Shown: positions 1-5,642 of the stretch, piece by piece
How the letters are laid out: every line of letters starts with the position of its first letter
How positions within the stretch are numbered: position 1 is the first letter of the stretch
DNA from: Deltaproteobacteria bacterium
Lineage (GTDB): Bacteria; Desulfobacterota; SM23-61
Direction: 5' to 3'
DNA length: 5,785 nt
Assembly: GCA_026388915.1 (NCBI GenBank)
Contig: JAPLIW010000015.1
Coordinates: 1 to 5,785, forward strand
The notes under the pieces: model-generated
The model's input: the letters and a program-made list of their open reading frames with translations, nothing else
Told to the model about the DNA's origin: nothing
Databases searched by the model: none
Translations under genes and position numbers: made by a program

Positions 1-1
1 T

Positions 2-733
2 CCGGTCAGTCCCTTTGAAATCCAGGGGAAAAAGTTCCTATCCCCCGGCGGCCGGTTCACCCTGGGTACGGATTATCTGGGAAGGGATGTTTTAGCCGGG
101 ATTATCCAGGGCTCCCGAACTTCCCTGATGGTGGGCATCACCGCAGCCGCCCTGATGATGACCATCGGGATCATCTTCGGAGCGCTGGCGGGGTACCATG
201 GGGGGTTCATCGATGAAGCGCTCATGCGCTTGACTGAGTTCTTTCAAGTCATCCCGGCCTTCATCCTAGCCATGGTGGTGGTGGCCCTGTTCCAGCCGTC
301 TCTTTGGACGATTATCCTGGCCATCAGCATTTCCACTTGGACGGGAACGGCGCGGATCCTGCGGGCGGAATTCATGTCCCTCCGCGAACGTGATTTCGTC
401 ACCGCCGCCCGGGCGGCGGGCTCGCAAAGCACAAGAATCATCACCCGCGAAATTCTTCCCAACGCCCTTCCTCCCATGATCGTCAACGCATCCCTTGGAG
501 TAGGCGTGGCGATCCTTTTCGAGGCCGGCCTCAGCTTCTTAGGCCTGGGAGACCCCAACGTGATGAGCTGGGGATATATGATCGGGTCCTCCAGGGTTTA
601 CATTCGCCAGGCCTGGTGGACGGTGACCTTTCCGGGAATCGCCATCTTTCTCACCGTTCTGAGCCTCAGCCTGGTGGGAGATTGGCTGAATGATTTCCTG
701 AATCCCAAAGCCCGGCTGCAGCGGCAGGGATGA
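2..733 (+). CDS. dppC: Peptide/nickel-type ABC transporter permease, DppC/OppC-like (5' end cut by window edge)
   Basis: This is an inner-membrane permease subunit of a dipeptide/oligopeptide-type ABC importer (BPD_transp_1, MetI-like fold). The reading frame is open from base 2 and ends at TGA 731-733, leaving 243 residues; the N-terminus, including the first membrane segment, lies outside. Before the first internal ATG (128) the frame already encodes the family hallmark LGTDYLGRDVLAGIIQGSR (bases 62-118), so 128 is not the true start. Several hydrophobic membrane segments follow. The cytoplasmic EAA coupling loop, which contacts the ATPases, is visible at about 392-460 (DFVTAARAAGS...REILPNALPP). 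The C-terminus is typical of DppC (GDWLNDFLNPKAR). The DppB partner and substrate-binding protein would be expected upstream. The matching ATPases lie downstream but are separated from it by a damaged creatininase-family gene. DppC versus OppC or a related branch cannot be settled from sequence alone. Confidence 0.93.
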   Translation, partial: PVSPFEIQGKKFLSPGGRFTLGTDYLGRDVLAGIIQGSRTSLMVGITAAALMMTIGIIFGALAGYHGGFIDEALMRLTEFFQVIPAFILAMVVVALFQPSLWTIILAISISTWTGTARILRAEFMSLRERDFVTAARAAGSQSTRIITREILPNALPPMIVNASLGVGVAILFEAGLSFLGLGDPNVMSWGYMIGSSRVYIRQAWWTVTFPGIAIFLTVLSLSLVGDWLNDFLNPKARLQRQG

Positions 734-737
734 AAAC

Positions 738-765
738 AAATGCGAAATGGGGAATTCGGAATAAA
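738..765. repeat. Degenerate 7-bp tandem repeat after the permease gene
   Basis: Four base-to-base heptamers follow the permease stop codon: AAATGCG, AAATGGG, GAATTCG and the weaker GAATAAA. The first three share the pattern RAATKSG. Two clearer heptamer arrays lie in the same position relative to other genes in this window, which is the main reason to take this one seriously. On its own it could be chance. The rest of the gap up to the next gene (766-848) is AT-rich and shows nothing I can name. Confidence 0.4.
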
Positions 766-848
766 AAATCATCCGGGCTGCCATATCTGCTTGTTCTCCG
801 CAAGAAAATCCCTTAAGATGCTATTAAAAAAATGAATGGGGAATGGAA

Positions 849-854
849 AGGAAG
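849..854 (+). promoter_or_regulatory. Shine-Dalgarno site AGGAAG of the creatininase-family gene
   Basis: AGGAAG lies three bases before ATG 858 (five bases counted from the AGGA core). It favours that start over the in-frame ATG at 843, which has no comparable site at a useful distance. Confidence 0.6.
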
Positions 855-857
855 ATC

Positions 858-1633
858 ATGGAAAAATTGTATCTCTACCAATGGACCTGGGCTGAAATCA
901 AAGATTATCTGAAGAAAGACAGCGTCATTATCGTCCCTTTCGGGTCCACAGAACAGCACGGCCTTCATCTTCCCCTGGGGAATGATGCTCTGGTGGCCAA
1001 TCGCCTGGCCGAGGATGCGGCGCGGATCACCAAAACGATCGTGGCCCCTCCCTGCTGGTACGGTTGGTCTCCCCACCACATGGCTTATCCGGGGACCATC
1101 TCCATCACCCCGGAGACCCTGATCCGGGTGACGGCTTCAAGCGGCTCATCGTCATCAACGGTCACCGCATGGCCAACCTCCCGCCGCTGCAGATTGCCGC
1201 CACCCGCATCCGAAATGAGACCGGCGCCTATGTCACCATCGCGGATCCTTTCTATCTCGGGGATACGGTGTCCCGGAAGATTAAGGAATCTCCCCCGGGC
1301 GGAGTCGGCCACGCGGAAGAGCTGGAAACCTCCCACATGATGCACATTCATCCTGAACTGGTAAACATTAAGAAGGCGGTGAAGAATCTGCCCCCCAAGA
1401 AGAAATTCCATGTCCCCGACCCCTATGTCATAGCCGATCGAGCCCTCACCCCTTCATCCCTGGAGAGCTTCCGGAAAGCGACCGAGCCCAGCGGAGTCAC
1501 CGGAGACCCGACTCTTTCCACGGCCGAAAAAGGGAAACGCCTCCACAAGGCCCTGGTGGGAAATTTGGTGGAACTGATCAAGCTGGCCCGCAAGGAGAAA
1601 GTGGTCCTGAAGCCGGTAACTCCCTGTTGTTGA
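858..1633 (+). pseudogene. Creatininase-family metal-dependent amidohydrolase, broken by frameshift and short internal deletion
   Basis: Family members are cytoplasmic metal-dependent hydrolases that mostly open cyclic amides or cleave amide bonds (creatininase is the type member). The first frame, from ATG 858, encodes GSTEQHGLHLPLGND with metal-ligand candidates E32, H34 and D43, then HHMAYPGTISITPETLIRV. Homology then moves to another frame at about 1131-1133: GFKRLIVINGH, with the ligand His at 1163-1165, then GHAEELETS with a ligand-type Glu at 1319-1321, to TGA 1631-1633. Family members usually have about 10-12 residues between TLIRV and GFKR. Here only two bases separate them, so roughly 31 bases seem to be missing. 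Unshifted translation ends at 1340 with a nonsense tail. The rest of the second frame is intact and well conserved, so the lesion is recent or is a sequencing/assembly error. The motif after NGH is RMAN rather than the usual GGN. The true substrate is unknown. The gene sits between transporter permease and ATPase genes. Confidence 0.85.
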
Positions 1634-1657
1634 TTGCGGATTGCGGATTGCGGATTT
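1632..1657. repeat. Perfect 7-bp tandem repeat (GATTGCG)x3 plus partial unit
   Basis: Three exact copies of GATTGCG (1632-1638, 1639-1645, 1646-1652) are followed by GATTT. The first unit overlaps the TGA stop codon of the creatininase-family gene. Heptamer arrays of this kind are familiar to me from gaps between genes in deltaproteobacterial genomes, but I cannot verify that here. The rest of the gap (1658-1784) carries a promoter-like signal described separately, and no gene. Confidence 0.8.
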
Positions 1658-1708
1658 ATTGGTGTCCCAGCTCCCCGGGCATTCCGTTATGGAACTGTTG
1701 AGTTTCGT

Positions 1709-1737
1709 TTGACAAAAAGAGGAACCTGGAGTATTTT
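1709..1737 (+). promoter_or_regulatory. Candidate sigma-70-type promoter upstream of dppD
   Basis: A perfect -35 hexamer TTGACA (1709-1714) is followed after exactly 17 bases by TATTTT (1732-1737), which matches four of six positions of the -10 consensus. Transcription would start near 1744, leaving a leader of about 40 bases before ATG 1785. It would give the ATPase genes and the downstream pxp genes a transcript independent of the disrupted gene upstream. The region is AT-rich, so a chance match is possible. Confidence 0.42.
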
Positions 1738-1784
1738 AAAACCTTCAAAAGTCCAGAGAAGTTGACGAAAACAAAAAACATTCC

Positions 1785-2774
1785 ATGGCTGGCGAAAATA
1801 ATTTTCTTCTCACCATCCGCAACCTCCACACTTATTTTTTCACCGATGAGGGAGTGGCCAAGGCCGTCGACGGTGTGGACCTGGAGCTGAAAGAAGGGGG
1901 AACTCTGGGGGTCGTCGGAGAATCGGGCTGCGGGAAAAGCGTCACCGCCCTCTCGGTCATGCGCCTCATCCCCGATCCTCCGGGAAAGATCACCCAGGGA
2001 GAAATCCTCTTCGGCGGAACAAACCTGCTGGACCTTTCCGAGGCGGCGATGCGAAAGATCCGGGGCCGCTCCATCTCCATGATCTTCCAGGAGCCCATGA
2101 CCTCCCTGAACCCGGTCTTCCAGATCGGCGACCAGATCTCGGAGGTCCTGCGTCTTCACGAGGGCATGTCCCGTAAAGCGGCCTGGGACCGGTCCGTCGA
2201 GATGCTCAAGTTGGTGGGAATTCCCTCCCCGGAACGGCGGGTCCAGGAATATCCCCACCAGTTGAGCGGAGGCATGCGCCAGCGGGCCATGATCGCCATG
2301 GCCCTGGCCTGCAGCCCGAAATTGATGATTGCCGACGAGCCGACTACGGCTTTGGACGTGACCATCCAGGCACAGATTCTGGAACTGATGAACCGTCTCC
2401 AGAGGGACAAGGGGATGTCGGTGATTCTGATCACCCACAACCTGGGGGTGATCGCCGAGACGGCCCAGAAAGTGGCGGTCATGTATGCGGGGCGGATCGT
2501 GGAGTATACCGAGGTAAAACCGATCTTTGGTAACCCGATGCATCCCTACACGCAAGGCCTTCTGAAATCGATCCCCCGATTGGATCAAGACCACGCCCGC
2601 AAGGCGAGGTTGGAGGCGATCCCCGGGTTGGTTCCTTCGCTGCTGGAACTTCCCCCGGGATGCAAGTTTTCCAACCGGTGTAAATATGTCTTTGAAAAAT
2701 GCGTGGAAGAACCGCAGTTGATCGAAGCAGAGCCTGGACATATGGTGCGGTGCTGGCTGCATGAGAAAAAATAG
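1785..2774 (+). CDS. dppD: Peptide ABC transporter ATP-binding protein, DppD/OppD-like
   Basis: This is one of the two cytoplasmic ATPases that power the importer. The 329 residues are full length for the family. In order: Walker A GESGCGKS (45-52), Q-loop Q102, signature LSGGMRQR (160-167), Walker B LMIADEP (180-186, catalytic E185), H-loop H218, and then the C-terminal oligopeptide-transporter extension with HPYTQGLLKSIP (from 253). That extension holds C293, C299, C306 and C323. Equivalent cysteines bind a [4Fe-4S] cluster in structurally studied DppD-type proteins, so a cluster is inferred here. ATG 1785 gives the N-terminus normal for the family, but I see no Shine-Dalgarno site in front of it. 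The DppF-like partner follows after 41 bases. Identity as a peptide-type ATPase is secure; DppD versus OppD is by resemblance only. Confidence 0.95.
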   Translation: MAGENNFLLTIRNLHTYFFTDEGVAKAVDGVDLELKEGGTLGVVGESGCGKSVTALSVMRLIPDPPGKITQGEILFGGTNLLDLSEAAMRKIRGRSISMIFQEPMTSLNPVFQIGDQISEVLRLHEGMSRKAAWDRSVEMLKLVGIPSPERRVQEYPHQLSGGMRQRAMIAMALACSPKLMIADEPTTALDVTIQAQILELMNRLQRDKGMSVILITHNLGVIAETAQKVAVMYAGRIVEYTEVKPIFGNPMHPYTQGLLKSIPRLDQDHARKARLEAIPGLVPSLLELPPGCKFSNRCKYVFEKCVEEPQLIEAEPGHMVRCWLHEKK

Positions 2775-2775
2775 C

Positions 2776-2803
2776 GGTCAGCGATCAGCCATCAGCCGTC
2801 AGC
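2776..2803. repeat. 7-bp tandem repeat (NRTCAGC)x4 between the two ATPase genes
   Basis: Four consecutive heptamers, GGTCAGC, GATCAGC, CATCAGC and CGTCAGC, start two bases after the dppD stop codon and fill most of the 41-base gap. TCAGC is invariant and only the first two positions vary. The array occupies the place where a leader with a ribosome binding site would be expected for dppF. Confidence 0.8.
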
Positions 2804-2815
2804 AAAAGCAAACCG

Positions 2816-3799
2816 ATGAACACCAACGGGAATCTGGTTGAAGTCAAAGGACTGAAGAAATTCTTTCCGGTGCGGGCCCATTTTTTGTCCCGGTCGAAGA
2901 CTTTCGTCCAGGCCGTGGTGGGGGTCAACCTGACCATCCGCCGGGGTGAGACCCTGGGACTGGTGGGGGAGTCGGGTTGCGGGAAATCAACCTTGGGCCG
3001 TTGCATCCTTCGTCTTGAAGAGCCCACCGAGGGGAATATCTTCTTCGAGGGCGAGGATATTATTCAGTACGACTCCGAGCGGCTGCGCCAGCTGCGGCGG
3101 CAGATGCAGATCATCTTCCAGGATCCCTATTCTTCCCTGAATCCCCGCAAAACCGTCGGCTCCATCATCGAAGAACCCCTGATCATCCACAAGATCGGCA
3201 CCCGGAAAGAAAGGCAGGAAAGGGTTGTCAAGCTGATCGAGGTGGTCGGCCTTCGGCCGGAGCACATCAACCGCTATCCCCACGAGTTCAGCGGCGGACA
3301 GCGACAGCGTATCGGGATCGCCCGGGCCCTGGCCCTGAATCCCAAGTTGATCATCGCCGACGAGCCCGTATCGGCTTTGGACGTTTCCATCCAGGCCCAG
3401 GTGCTCAACCTCCTGGAAGACCTGCAGGACGAGTTTCACCTGACCTACCTCTTCATCGCCCATGACCTTCATGTGGTCGAACATATCAGCGACCGGGTCT
3501 GCGTGATGCACCTGGGGCGGATTGCCGAACTGGCGATGAGCGACGACCTTTACCGCGACCCCAAACACCCTTATACGCAGGCCCTGCTTTCCGCCAACCC
3601 CATACCGGACCCAACCCTGGAGCGGAAGCGGATCATCCTGCAGGGAGAGGTTCCCAGCCCCATCAACCCCCCTCCGGGCTGCAACTTCCACACCCGCTGC
3701 ACGCATAAATTCGAGCCTTGTCCCGTCGAGATTCCCCCTCTCCTGGAAATCGAGCCCAACCACTGGGTGGCCTGCCACCTCCACGGCCCTAAAAAATAG
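2816..3799 (+). CDS. dppF: Peptide ABC transporter ATP-binding protein, DppF/OppF-like
   Basis: This is the second cytoplasmic ATPase of the importer, expected to pair with the DppD-like protein. It has 327 residues, normal for DppF. In order: Walker A GESGCGKS (51-58), Q-loop Q102, signature FSGGQRQR (158-165), Walker B LIIADEP (178-184, catalytic E183), H-loop H216, then HPYTQALLSANP and the C-terminal extension. The stretch SLNPRKTVGSIIEEPL is typical of the DppF/OppF branch and distinguishes it from the DppD branch. C289, C295, C302 and C320 repeat nearly the same spacing as in the upstream ATPase, so a [4Fe-4S] site is again inferred. ATG 2816 gives the expected N-terminus, but the upstream sequence is a heptamer repeat plus AGCAAAAGCAAACCG, with no evident Shine-Dalgarno site. 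Translation may depend on coupling to dppD. The stop is TAG 3797-3799. Confidence 0.95.
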   Translation: MNTNGNLVEVKGLKKFFPVRAHFLSRSKTFVQAVVGVNLTIRRGETLGLVGESGCGKSTLGRCILRLEEPTEGNIFFEGEDIIQYDSERLRQLRRQMQIIFQDPYSSLNPRKTVGSIIEEPLIIHKIGTRKERQERVVKLIEVVGLRPEHINRYPHEFSGGQRQRIGIARALALNPKLIIADEPVSALDVSIQAQVLNLLEDLQDEFHLTYLFIAHDLHVVEHISDRVCVMHLGRIAELAMSDDLYRDPKHPYTQALLSANPIPDPTLERKRIILQGEVPSPINPPPGCNFHTRCTHKFEPCPVEIPPLLEIEPNHWVACHLHGPKK

Positions 3800-3804
3800 A
3801 GATC

Positions 3805-3997
3805 TTTCACCACAGAGGCACAGAGTACACAGAGAAGAAGAAAGGAATAATGGAACATTGGAATACTGGAAACTTTAAGTGCTACTGAGTTTCCATAGCA
3901 AAAGGTCCTTTGTTTTAATCATTATCCCAAAATTCCAATATTCCAATATTCCATTTTCTTGTTGTATCTCTGTGTTCTCTGTGTCTCTGGGGTGATA
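3805..3997. repeat. Compound inverted repeat of the CACAGAG family (MITE-like hairpin element) between dppF and pxpA
   Basis: The outer arms 3807-3834 and 3968-3995 are reverse complements at 25 of 28 positions and are built from CACAGAG units. Inside them, 3849-3872 and 3932-3955 are reverse complements at 21 of 24 positions and are built from ATTGGAAT-like units. Together they could fold into one long hairpin with a loop of about 59 bases. The element begins about five bases after the dppF stop and ends three bases before the pxpA Shine-Dalgarno site. It encodes no protein I can recognise, and no run of T follows it, so a simple terminator role is not supported. A related element lies before pxpC. 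A non-autonomous mobile element or dispersed intergenic repeat is the best reading. Confidence 0.8.
3867..3895. repeat. Small perfect 8-bp inverted repeat inside the larger element
   Basis: TGGAAACT (3867-3874) and AGTTTCCA (3888-3895) are exact reverse complements around a 13-base loop. The left arm overlaps the end of the larger inner stem, so the two foldings would compete. No T-run follows. Confidence 0.5.
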
Positions 3998-3999
3998 CC

Positions 4000-4007
4000 A
4001 AAGGAGG
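4000..4007 (+). promoter_or_regulatory. Strong Shine-Dalgarno site AAAGGAGG of pxpA
   Basis: AAAGGAGG is the only near-perfect ribosome binding site in the window. It lies five bases before ATG 4013 and two before the adjacent in-frame ATG 4010. The spacing favours 4013 and excludes in-frame starts farther upstream inside the repeat. Confidence 0.8.
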
Positions 4008-4012
4008 TCATG

Positions 4013-4777
4013 ATGCCGGATCGGATCGACATCAACAGCGACATGGGGGAGAGTTTCGGCGTTTACAAGCTGGGCCGGGACGCGGAAGTGATGGACTACA
4101 TCTCCTCGGCCAACATCGCCTGCGGGTGGCACGCGGGGGACCCCATGGTGATGGAACAGACGGTTCGAATGGCGAAGGAGAAAGGAGTGGGGGTCGGCGC
4201 CCACCCCGGGTATCCGGACCTGATGGGGTTCGGCCGGAGGCGGTTGGACCTCTCCGTCGGCGAGATCGAAAATTACATGCTCTACCAGATGGGGGCGCTC
4301 TACGCCTTTGCCAGGGCCTGGGGCCTGCCTCTGCAGCACATCAAGGCCCATGGCGCCCTGAGCAATGTGGCTTTTGTGGACCTGGAAGTCTCCAAGGCCC
4401 TCGCCCGGGCCGCCCTCCGTTTCAGCAAGGACATCCTCTTCGTGGCCCTCGCCGGAACCGTCATGGTCCGGGCGGCCAGGGAAGTCGGGGTTCGCTACGT
4501 GGAAGAGGTGTACGCCGACCGCGTGTACAACCCGGACGGGACGCTCCAGTCCCGGAAGATCGCCGGTTCAGTCATCCACGACCCGGAGAAGGCCGCCAGG
4601 CAGGCGCTGATCATCGTGAAAGAAGGATACGTCATCGCCCACGACGGCACGAAGCTTCCGGTCAAAGCCGAGAGCCTCTGTGTCCATGGAGACACCCCTA
4701 CGGCCACCACCATCCTTCAGAAGATCAGGGAGGAGTTCAAGAAGGCCGCCATCGCGGTCAAACCCATGGGGCAGTAA
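4013..4777 (+). CDS. pxpA: 5-oxoprolinase subunit A, LamB/YcsF family
   Basis: PxpA acts with PxpB and PxpC as the bacterial ATP-dependent 5-oxoprolinase, which opens 5-oxo-L-proline to L-glutamate in the cytoplasm. The protein has 254 residues, the usual length. Family motifs appear in order: DINSDMGESFG (6-16), ANIACGWHAGDP (33-44), GAHPGYPDLMGFGRR (62-76), IKAHGALSN (110-118), EVYADRVYNPDG, and CVHGDTP (223-229). The fourth motif departs from the usual VKPHGALYN: Pro is replaced by Ala112 and Tyr by Ser117, while His113 is kept. The start at 4013 is chosen by AAAGGAGG five bases upstream; 4010 would add one Met. pxpB follows after three bases, so the two are almost certainly co-transcribed and translationally coupled. 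The long CACAGAG hairpin lies directly upstream. The family assignment is secure. Confidence 0.95.
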   Translation: MPDRIDINSDMGESFGVYKLGRDAEVMDYISSANIACGWHAGDPMVMEQTVRMAKEKGVGVGAHPGYPDLMGFGRRRLDLSVGEIENYMLYQMGALYAFARAWGLPLQHIKAHGALSNVAFVDLEVSKALARAALRFSKDILFVALAGTVMVRAAREVGVRYVEEVYADRVYNPDGTLQSRKIAGSVIHDPEKAARQALIIVKEGYVIAHDGTKLPVKAESLCVHGDTPTATTILQKIREEFKKAAIAVKPMGQ

Positions 4778-4780
4778 GGG

Positions 4781-5467
4781 ATGGATGAAGCTCCCAGGAT
4801 ACGACCCGCCGGAGACCAGGCCCTCCTCGTTGAATTCGGGACGGAGATCAGCCCGGAGATTAACCTCCGGGTCCAGGAATTCTTCCGCAGGGCAAGTGCT
4901 CACAAGATCCCCGGAATCGGGGAGATGATCTCCTCCTACTGCTCGGCCCTGGTGTACTATGACCCTTTTCTTCTCTCCTATTCGGGGACGACCGCCTGGG
5001 CCAAAGAGTTCTTGGGCTCAAGGTCCGCAGAAGAGGAAGCAGCCGTCCCTGCCAAAGAAGTCCCGGTTCTCTACGGGGGGGAACACGGGCCCGACCTTTC
5101 CTTCGTGGCCCGGCACAATCAGATCTCCGAGGAAGAAGTAATCCGCCTGCACACCGGGCAAACTTATCTTGTGTACGTAGTGGGGTTCTCTCCTGGGTTT
5201 GCAGCCATGGGGATCGTACCCCCCAAGATTCAGGCTCCCCGTTTAGCCAGCCCGAGAACCAAAGTCCCGGCGGGTTCGGTGGGAATCGGGGGCTTGCAGA
5301 CCGGCATCTACGCGGTAGAGTCACCGGGAGGATGGCAGCTGATCGGCCGAACCCCCCTCAAGCTTTTTGATCTCGAAAAGAATCCACCTTCCTTTTTCCA
5401 GGCCGGGGATTGTGCCCGGTTTTATTCCATTGATGAAAAGGAATTTAGAAAAAGGAATCGAGATTAA
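4781..5467 (+). CDS. pxpB: 5-oxoprolinase subunit B, KipI-like carboxyltransferase-domain protein
   Basis: PxpB pairs with PxpC, and the two together are thought to carry out the ATP-dependent step of 5-oxoproline opening. The protein has 228 residues, normal for the family. The N-terminal half begins IRPAGDQALLVEFG (7-20). The C-terminal carboxyltransferase/cyclophilin-like domain carries GFSPGFAAMG (135-144), PRLASPRTKVPAGSVGIGG (153-171), QTGIYAVESPGGWQLIGRTP (173-192) and a closing QAGDCARF. ATG 4781 is three bases after the pxpA stop. The only possible ribosome binding bases, AAGGG, touch the start codon, which is too close for ideal use, so translation is probably coupled to pxpA. An ATG at 4785 is out of frame. 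In Bacillus, relatives were first described as the sporulation kinase inhibitor KipI, but the pxpA-pxpB-pxpC order here supports the oxoprolinase role. Confidence 0.95.
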   Translation: MDEAPRIRPAGDQALLVEFGTEISPEINLRVQEFFRRASAHKIPGIGEMISSYCSALVYYDPFLLSYSGTTAWAKEFLGSRSAEEEAAVPAKEVPVLYGGEHGPDLSFVARHNQISEEEVIRLHTGQTYLVYVVGFSPGFAAMGIVPPKIQAPRLASPRTKVPAGSVGIGGLQTGIYAVESPGGWQLIGRTPLKLFDLEKNPPSFFQAGDCARFYSIDEKEFRKRNRD

Positions 5468-5500
5468 CCGGGAAAGACAAAGGCGTTTCTCTCGCCCGCT

Positions 5501-5620
5501 TCGCTAGAGCACACAGAGGCCACAGAGAAGACTTACATGAATGTCAAAATACAAAACCAGGACTTGATCGGCTATCTATTTGCGGGCCCTCAACTCTGCG
5601 GCCTCTGCGGGCTCTGCGAG
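5501..5620. repeat. Second CACAGAG-family inverted repeat, between pxpB and pxpC
   Basis: The left arm (5501-5527) contains AGAGCACACAGAGGCCACAG. The right arm (5594-5620) read in reverse complement contains AGAGCCCGCAGAGGCCGCAG. The 22-base core matches at 19 positions, with CGC flanking it on both sides after a one-base gap. The spacer of about 66 bases has no recognisable coding content. The left arm shares GAGGC-CACAGAGAAG-type sequence with the element at 3805-3997, so they belong to one family, although the right arm here carries CTCTGCG rather than CTCTGTG units. It accounts for most of the 175-base gap between two genes that are usually tightly packed. Confidence 0.75.
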
Positions 5621-5642
5621 AAAAAAATTATTTAGTTTTTTT
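5621..5642. repeat. A7/T7 inverted repeat abutting the pxpC start codon
   Basis: Seven A (5621-5627), an 8-base spacer TTATTTAG, and seven T (5636-5642) run straight into ATG 5643. The run occupies the place of a ribosome binding site and contains no purine-rich Shine-Dalgarno motif. It could form a weak A-U hairpin in RNA. It follows the GC-rich arm of the upstream element, so some transcription attenuation is conceivable but not demonstrated. Confidence 0.5.

Noticed and set aside
791..819. Weak promoter-like pair TTGTTC-17-TAAGAT before the creatininase-family gene
   Set aside because: The -35 matches only three of six consensus positions and the -10 four of six in AT-rich DNA, too weak to annotate.
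1128..1136. Programmed ribosomal frameshift in the creatininase-family gene
   Set aside because: No slippery heptamer is visible, and a frameshift alone would still leave about ten family residues missing, so a deletion or sequence error fits better.
1656..2762. Long open frame on the minus strand (368 codons) opposite dppD
   Set aside because: It is an antisense shadow of a clearly conserved ATPase gene, rich in His, Gly and Asp as expected from such shadows, with no recognisable domain.
2776..2803. CRISPR-like array in the heptamer or CACAGAG repeats
   Set aside because: Repeat units are 7 bases without spacers, or arms of single inverted repeats. There are no regular repeat-spacer units and no cas genes.
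2987..3784. Minus-strand open frame (265 codons) opposite dppF
   Set aside because: Same reason: it mirrors the codon pattern of the real ATPase gene and has no family motif.
3805..3997. Rho-independent terminator after dppF
   Set aside because: The hairpin is long and imperfect with a large loop, and no T-run follows either arm on the + strand.
3959..4012. Upstream in-frame TTG start for pxpA
   Set aside because: It would translate the CTCTGTG repeat arm and skip past the AAAGGAGG site. Homology to the family begins only after 4013.
4126..4788. 220-codon + strand frame inside pxpA
   Set aside because: It overlaps pxpA in another frame and gives a low-complexity Arg/Gly/Pro-rich product typical of a shadow in GC-rich DNA.
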